A stretch of 64,000 nt of DNA. Origin: Hormiphora californensis. Its lineage: Eukaryota > Ctenophora > Tentaculata > Cydippida > Pleurobrachiidae. Within the stretch, counting starts at the first letter, position 1. Each line of letters starts with the position of its first letter. Where the stretch lies: contig CM035355.1 of assembly GCA_020137815.1 (NCBI GenBank), positions 967,451 through 1,031,450 of the forward strand, written 5' to 3'. The translations under genes were made by a program, and so were the position numbers. The notes under the pieces were generated by a model, which did no database searches, had not been told where the DNA came from, and worked only from the letters and a program-made list of their open reading frames with translations. Below are positions 58,401-64,000 of the stretch, piece after piece.

Positions 58401-61400
58401 AATCTAATGACTCGGATGAAATGGGTGGTGGATACGACTCAATGCCCGATGAACCGGCCAGTTTTAAAGGCCCTAGATCTAAATCGAATAACTCGGATGA
58501 AATGGGTGGTGGATACGATTCGATGCCCGATGAACCAGCCAGTTTTAAAGCCCCTAGATCTAAATCTAATGACTCGGATGAAATGGGTGGTGGATACGAC
58601 TCGATGCCCGATGAACCGGCCAGTTTTAAAGCCCCTAGATCTAAAACCAATGACTCGGATGAAATGGGTGGTGGATACGACTCGATGCCCGATGAACCGG
58701 CCAGTTTTAAAGCCCCTATATCTAAATCTTATAACTCGGATGAAATGGGTGGTGGATACGACTCGATGCCCGATGAACCGGCCAGTTTTAAAGCCCCTAG
58801 ATCTAAAACCAATGGCTCGATGCCAGAAGACTTGCCCGAGTACTTTTTTAGCAGTGACGCCAATAACGTTAATCCAGGTCGACGTGGTCCTCCCCTTCCT
58901 TCACCTTTGGCAACAAATCACAAGCAGACAAATTCTCCTAAACTTCCCAGACACCCACCACCTGATCCGTCTATGCAGGCTCTGTCCGCCAAGATCCCCG
59001 ATAGAGATGAACCGAAAATTTCCGAAATTCAAGAAGATTTCTGGGAGGAAGCTTTGCTGCATGAGGAAATTAAGGGTCGATTAGATCTAGAGTTCTCATA
59101 TTCAATGAACGATTTATCCAGCATCTCCTTCTCCGACACTGATGATGATGATTCCAGGGATTCTCTTTACCACCAACATCATTACGATGACATAGCAGGA
59201 CTCCTTCACGATTATGACCCCGTCGCTATAGATTCTTGCCATGTGTACGACACTGATCCAGATGAGATATCTTCCATGGCAGCAAAGCATCAGTGGTGTT
59301 CTGATGACCAGGAGAAGGGAGCATTCAGTCATAGATCACACTCAGCGACAGTGATGCAGGGGCTCATCAACGATTTAGACTACATTCTCGTCCGGAAATA
59401 CAGAGAAAAACAGGTGAAATTTAGTTATTCTAAATTGGAACAGGAAACTCTATGTCCGCTCTGCAAAATACAACTCTATATTTCAAATAAACAAGCTCTC
59501 CGTTTCTCTTACTCCTAATAAGACGCTGAATCCCAGAAACATCTTCCCTTACTAATGGTTTCCCGGTTCCCCTATTTTACATGATAATATTTCAGGCTGT
59601 TCAGAAGGATAAAGAAGGTCGTCAGTTCTCCCAAAGTACCCCTCATCTACACCATGCTTCATCAACACTACCCCGAGCCGCCAAGGCAAGTTCTCTTCCT
59701 AGTTACATCACATTCTTTTTACTTTCAGCTTCCCTTTCTTTGTTTAGATTCACTGTAAGATACATAAGAATGTGTGTATCACATCTTGACTATTTGATCT
59801 ATATCATCAGGGGGAAATGTCTAAAAGTACACATCTGACTGGGGCATCCTCCTGTCACTGGGAGGAGGTCTGTGATGCTCTTGGTGCTTACGAGAATGAG
59901 GATGATTTGGTGACGATACGCTTTGAGAAACCTCCCAACATCACACTGGTACATATTGCTGTGTTTGATTGTTGTCTAGTATAATATACTGCGTGATACA
60001 TTGCAACAAGGTTGTCAGGCGTATGGTGTTTGTTTTTCTAGCGCTCAGTTACAAACTTAGCTTGCCATTTGTAGCTATAATTGATTGTCCCCACTCATTA
60101 CATATGTCCATCGCACGGCCTGCAAATTCTAGTTCTGTGTTCGGTCCTGAGCTCACTGACTACCTAAATGAGCTGGAAACTTTGCCAGACAGCCCTAAAA
60201 TCTCTGTTGAAGAAGGAGACATGAGTTGGACCTGGACACTAGACAAGAGTTTAACCCCAATTCATACGACGGGGAAAGAACGGGTTGTGCTAGTTCCGAA
60301 GCCACAGGACCTGACTTTAGTTTCTGTACACAATAATATTGTTAGTGAGATTTACTGTAACTATTATTTAGTGAGCATTTGTGCAGATTCTATTTTTGTA
60401 AGTTGGTCTATTTTTGTAAGTTGGTCCCTATGACAAATCTGTAAACAATTGTATATTTTAGGGAGCTACGATTATTGAAGATAAGCATACTGGTGATATA
60501 CGAATACGGCGGATTTTAGAAGAGAGTCCACTGTCAGCCTGTAACAAAATACATGCAGGAGACATCATTCAGAGGTAATTGCAACATCAGATACAATTCG
60601 CCTCCTCCCTTTCACACTGCAAGTTGTTGAGTACTCAACAAACTGTCAATAAATACATTGTAATTGTGGCAGGATCAATGACGTTAGTGTAACTGGAATG
60701 TCTCTAAACGATGTGTGTGAACTACTTGCCCGACAGACCCATGGCTGTACCCTAACAGTATCTACATTCGGCTCCTATTCCGACGAACAAGAGCACAAGC
60801 AATCAAAGGTTTTCCCGCGGTTATGATTTATTAAGTCAGTGTGCTGACAAGTATTCTTGTTGATGTAAAGTCATTTTTCCAACTGTTCACCCCCCTTTGT
60901 GGGGGCAGGGGGATGAACACTGTTCAGTGAACAGTTTAAATAGGACTTTAATTGATCTTTTAGAAGTTTAAAAGAGTTTTATCTTTCAGTCCCGATACTA
61001 CCGAGCCTTCTTCAACTACGACCCACGTAAAGACTCCCAGAACCCGTGTCGTGATGCCAGTTTCGCTTTTTCACTGGGAGATATCCTGGAAGTAGTTAAC
61101 ACTGATGACGCCCTCTGGTGGCAAGCAAAGAAATACGGAACAAGCGCAGTGGGTTTAGTACCTAGCATTCAGCAGAGGTGAGAAATCATTTGTAGAAAGG
61201 GGTAATGGGTCATTGTTCAACACTGATGATTGATGTGATGTTTGGCCAATAGACTTTTTTAGGCCAGGGTCTTGCACCAAAAGATAGATAGAGAGCAAAA
61301 CATAACTAGTGACAGAGAGTGTTGTATCAATGCTCTCATTTCCCTCGTTTCTTCAGTTACATGATCACTCAACACGGTGTCCTCTATAACACACCGTGTC

Positions 61401-63129
61401 ACACATTGTTACAACATTTCAGGTTACAGTATTTAGATAGTAAGCCGGCAAAGTCATCAGAGAGTCCTCTATACAAACGAGAGCAGCACAAGAAGAAAAA
61501 AGATTTTCTGTTCGCCTTTGGAGAAAAAGAATACAAAGAACCGCTGACATATTTAGAGGTACGTTTAGCACATGTACAAAAATTACTACTACCAACCCCC
61601 TGCAGAATTATACCCGACCATGGCTAAAGTTCAACTCTCGGCTTATCCTGGCTCGAAATCCTTGGTCGAGCCCATGAAACCATGAAACCAAGACTGATGA
61701 TTATGGTCGTTCTTTGATAATTAAATGTGGCAGTTTAGGACTTCTTTCCAATTGCTATGAAATTAATAGCTAATTTTCTGAACCCTCTGCAGGTAACTCA
61801 TGTGCGTCCAAGCAAAACTAAACGAAGACCTATTGTTATTTCTGGGGCTAAAGGTTTTGGTGGGTCATGTCTGCGGAAACGTATCCTACTAGAATTTCCC
61901 AACAAATACTTTTTCCCAACTAAGCGTAAGTGTAACAAGTCATAAGACTTTGAATTCTGATCGGCATTTATTGGATTATTTGATTATTTGATTTACATAG
62001 TAATAGTAAAGTCGGATTTTTTGAAGTTGTCAACCCCCTTGTTGTGTGTGGATATTTACAAAAAAAACGTCTAACACGCACGAGTTTGGGTTGACAATTT
62101 GATTACCAGAAAATTATGTCTTCAGATACGACAAAGCCTGGCATGGAAAACTCTTTCATTGTGTGCACGAAGAAAGAATTCCAGGATATGGTGAAGTCTG
62201 ACAAGTTTATAGAATATTCGAAATGTAATGGATATTATTACGGTACCTCATACCAAAGCGTGGTTGATTTGATAGTTAGTGGACGAGTCTGTCTGCTAGA
62301 TGTTCACCCTCAATACCTACCTCATATTTGTACCGGCACCCTCCGACCCCATGTTATATTTGTTGAGCCCGCTACAGAGGAACGTATTAAAGATCTCAAG
62401 CACAACAACCCAGAAGCTCTTCCACTCTCCCAGAGAAAGTTCCATGTATGTTATCCATTTCTAATTCGAAATTATAATAGCTAGAACTCTAGAATATTAT
62501 ATAGCTGATGCTAGTCAGAGCATCGGCCTGACAGTGAATGTAACCCAGCCACATCCCCTCCCAGCCCCTCCCAGCCCCTCCCAGCCCCTCCCAGCCCCTC
62601 CCAGCCCCTCCCAGCCCCTCCCAACCCCTCCCAACCCCTCCCAGCCCCCCAGCCCCTCCCAACCCCTCCCAGCCCCTCCCAGCCCCTCCCAACCCCCCAG
62701 CCCCTCCCAGCCCCACCCAGACCCTCCCAACCCCCCCCCCCGACCATACTAATAATTATTCCACTTTACCAGGGAAGCGAAGTTAGGGAGCTGAGGTTCA
62801 ATTCCGAGAGGCTGCTAAGAAGATACACCGAGTTTGTGGATACCATTATTACTCTCGAAGGGTTAAGTTATGCTGCTGATCTTATTGATCAGGTAAATCA
62901 TGCGCCATGCAGCTAGTGGGGGGGGGGGGGTTCTAAAGCTTGTTTAACTTTGACTAAGCGTCAAGGGACCTCGGGAGCAATCCAACAAGTTGCTGGATTG
63001 CTCCCGAGATCAATTTACGCTTAGCCTTACTCATATCCATGTCAATGATATCACACAATTCTCCAGGTAACGGATAGAATAGTGTCGCAACCGACATGGA
63101 TCCCTAAGAAATGGCTACAAACAACTTGA
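46433..63129 (+). CDS. Membrane-anchored PDZ-SH3-GK scaffold (MPP/PALS-type MAGUK), 20 exons
   Basis: Exons 46433-46525, 47002-47051, 47188-47302, 49236-49404, 49599-49691, 54258-54403, 54801-54921, 56088-56209, 56330-59413, 59596-59685, 59811-59948, about 60152-60340, 60462-60574, 60673-60808, 60990-61177, 61423-61558, 61793-61925, 62126-62445, 62773-62892 and 63067-63129 give about 1,870 residues. The N-terminus has one hydrophobic helix (MIIIYLASFLAIGLATFV). A long Ser-rich disordered part follows, with nine 26-27-residue repeats around DEMGGGYDSMPDEP in exon 9. Then come a PDZ (VVLVPKP.. GATIIED.. IHAGDIIQRIND), an SH3 (YDPRKD..GDILEVVN..WW), a basic HOOK region and a guanylate-kinase-like domain. 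The kinase loop is degenerate (GAKGFGGS), as in MAGUKs that bind partners rather than phosphorylate GMP. Such scaffolds organise cell junctions and polarity. Exon 10 ends in a GC donor (AAG|GCAAGT). The exon 12 start is uncertain. Poly(A) signal at 63327. Confidence 0.85.
47345..49165. repeat. 34-bp minisatellite, about 53 copies, in MAGUK intron 3
   Basis: Unit cttatctctaagaaacctt + cccactttgacccat. Variants differ at tccc/tctc and ccat/caat. It is most uniform in the middle and degenerate towards the right end. It fills nearly the whole intron between 47303 and 49235. Spacing is head-to-tail without unique spacers. Confidence 0.95.
50620..52335. repeat. 32-bp minisatellite, forward orientation
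   Basis: Unit ctccatctctcagcttccc + tacctcccattta, about 50 copies. A block near 51350 recurs about 438 bp later (near 51790) with the same variants, which means a higher-order repeat. Confidence 0.92.
52346..53230. repeat. Same 32-bp minisatellite, inverted orientation
   Basis: taaatgggaggtagggaag + ctgagagatggag units continue into the right arm of the big inverted repeat. Confidence 0.92.
53759..54140. repeat. Nested inverted repeats next to the large one
   Basis: 53761-53900 holds repeated caagagagaccaaaatcaag and caagagcgcacc words. They reappear inverted in 53910-54090, with outer arms aataaagttcaagagcctc. Immediately after, 54100-54119 and 54121-54140 form a 20-nt perfect hairpin around one base (54120). 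The word ggttccttat at 54091-54100 is also inverse to 50057-50066, so the large repeat and this one form one nested fold-back region. Confidence 0.85.
54478..54633. mobile_element. MITE with 30-bp inverted ends
   Basis: It starts aaagtcggattttttgaagt and ends with the exact inverse, next to TA on both sides. About 155 bp, no ORF, in MAGUK intron 6. A related copy is at 62008-62105 and a distant one at 60866-60953. Confidence 0.8.
55739..56003. mobile_element. Fold-back element with 70-bp arms
   Basis: atgacggcctcccttgaac.. at the left and its inverse at the right (ending ggccgtcat) match over about 70 bp with three or four mismatches, around a 120-bp middle. It lies in MAGUK intron 7, 85 bp before exon 8. 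Confidence 0.85.
57990..58815 (+). repeat. Nine in-frame 26-27-codon repeats in MAGUK exon 9
   Basis: Each unit has SDEMGGGYDSMPDEP then AS(F/S)KAP and RSKSND-type words. Two shorter relatives, GSMP(A/E)DLP(D/E)YFFS, bound the array on both sides of the middle copies. Because units are a multiple of three, an alternative frame stays open for 431 codons. That frame is a shadow. Confidence 0.92.
60866..60953. repeat. Small inverted-end element in MAGUK intron 14
   Basis: taaagtcatttttccaact.. at left and ..gtttaaataggacttta at right are imperfect inverses, with an internal ctgttca/tgaacag pair. Confidence 0.5.
62008..62105. repeat. Diverged MITE copy beside the exon 18 acceptor
   Basis: The left end aaagtcggattttttgaag matches the MITE at 54478. 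The right end is degenerate and runs to within 20 bp of the acceptor of MAGUK exon 18 (62125/62126). Confidence 0.65.
62560..62745. repeat. 10-bp CCCAGCCCCT-type minisatellite
   Basis: About 17 copies of cagcccctcc / caacccctcc, 28 bp upstream of the exon 19 acceptor. The many CAG words after pyrimidines resemble acceptors. Confidence 0.9.
62955..63023. repeat. Hairpin in the last MAGUK intron
   Basis: ctcgggagcaatcc (62970-62983) pairs with ggattgctcccgag (62995-63008), with outer taagcg/cgctta pairs. Small fold-back insertion. Confidence 0.7.
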
Positions 63130-64000
63130 TGCTACAGATTAAGAGAGATGACATATTCATGGAATTGGTACACTAAATAATACGCCAGAATAAAATCAGA
63201 ACATTGTTTTGTATTTGAATATCGTGTTATGTATATAATGTTGAGAAAAGAAGACTGAGAGTGTGAGTGTGTGAAAGTATGTCTTATAATGAAAATACAA
63301 AACTTTAAACTACGAATTCTGTATGTAATAAAGTTCTGAATATTCTATTTAGTTTTCCGAAATTTAATCCCTTTTATTTATTTACCCTGATTAACCGGAA
63401 CCATAGCCACCGATCTGATCAGTGATCATCTCGTTACGGTTAAGACACACATCTATCGATCTTGCCTTGTTTGACCCTCTTTCACCTTAAAATTGTAAAG
63501 GAGGCCGAGGGTTGGAGCATCATCGGTTCCCAACTCCAATACTTGATCATCGGTGAAATTTTTGACTCCGGTCCCTCCAAATTTATCATTTCCATTTTCC
63601 GACCCAAGTGGTGAAATTTGGAAAGTTAATGCGCGTTACTTATTTGCGCGTCATTATTGCGCGCGTCATCTTCATAAAAATTTTTTTATTTCGACTTGTT
63701 TTTTTTTCGAGAAACGTTAAAATCTCAAATCTGGGTGTTTTGAGTGTCCGAACTCACGTTTCTTGGGTTAGGGCTAAATTAGGTTAATCAGTAATGGTTA
63801 GGGTTAGGACTTGAGATTTCTTATCAGATAAAATTTTAATCATCCAAAACGGTTGAGTGGTTAGAGCCATTTTTGATTTTAGTGCAGGGTACTTTTTTGA
63901 CAGCGTCCACCGACCACCTGTAAATAAGCTTTTTAACACCCATATCATAAGATCCTAACTTCTACCTCCCTTTTGTTAGCTATGCTGTAAATCCCTAATT
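63130..64000. other. 3' flank of the MAGUK gene
   Basis: 3' UTR with AATAAA at 63327-63332, then intergenic DNA with gcgcg-rich words at 63630-63672 and a diverged copy of the TTAGGG-like dispersed repeat (63713-63995). No gene seen. Confidence 0.6.
63327..63332 (+). promoter_or_regulatory. Poly(A) signal of the MAGUK gene
   Basis: AATAAA about 200 bp after the stop codon, the first good signal on the plus strand. Confidence 0.6.

Noticed and set aside
57789-59084. 431-codon overlapping plus-strand ORF
   Set aside because: Alternative frame of MAGUK exon 9. Repeats with unit lengths divisible by three keep it open. No domain seen.
62489-62752. Gly-rich minus ORFs and Pro-rich plus ORF
   Set aside because: Frames of the 10-bp CCCAGCCCCT minisatellite.

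Overview
This is a stretch of animal nuclear DNA. The genes carry GT-AG introns (and one likely GC-AG intron). The window holds two innexins, a nardilysin-type M16 metalloprotease, two class A GPCR loci, a PDZ-SH3-GK scaffold (MAGUK) and a secreted beta/gamma-crystallin-like protein. Innexins argue against sponges and most non-animals. The compact introns and several genes nested antisense inside introns of another gene would suit a ctenophore or a cnidarian, but the sequence alone does not settle the species. The DNA is very rich in (CT)n/(GA)n microsatellites, minisatellites, inverted repeats and small terminal-inverted-repeat elements.

Layout. 1-9.3 kb: a recent tandem array of a unit made of an intronless BTB-domain gene (+) and an innexin (-). 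There are two BTB copies (882-2486, 4653-6296), one complete innexin (8025-9332), one innexin lacking its first exon segment (2989-4173) and the edge of a third (1-119). The second unit carries insertions absent from the first, including a 124-bp perfect palindrome. 10.0-34.8 kb: 15 consecutive phase-consistent exons of a nardilysin-like protease (+). The N-terminal catalytic half is not in the window. Its introns hold three antisense genes: an LDLa-ectodomain GPCR whose TM4-TM7 half is broken by repeated frame changes, a second intact five-exon class A GPCR, and an Ig-like type I receptor with tyrosine motifs in its tail. 36.4-39.7 kb: a ten-exon secreted protein with VPS62-type repeats (+). 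40.2-41.4 kb: a 5'-truncated retroelement ORF (-). 42.7-43.1 kb: a beta/gamma-crystallin-like secreted protein (+). 45.4-63.1 kb: a possible two-cistron transcription unit (+), with a 59-codon small membrane protein split over four exons followed by a 20-exon MAGUK. The MAGUK has an unusual N-terminal hydrophobic anchor and nine tandem YDSM-containing repeats. Its introns hold a 34-bp minisatellite and a 3.7-kb inverted repeat.

The most unusual pattern is that several minisatellites are built from copies of a gene boundary: an innexin start codon, one splice donor and one acceptor of the nardilysin gene, one acceptor of the second GPCR and one donor of the VPS62 gene. The other strong leads are the upstream small ORF plus membrane-anchored MAGUK, the same-direction frame changes in the LDLa GPCR, and families of hairpin-rich elements whose stems covary. 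All exon joins were worked out by eye from splice consensus and reading phase. No transcript evidence was available.
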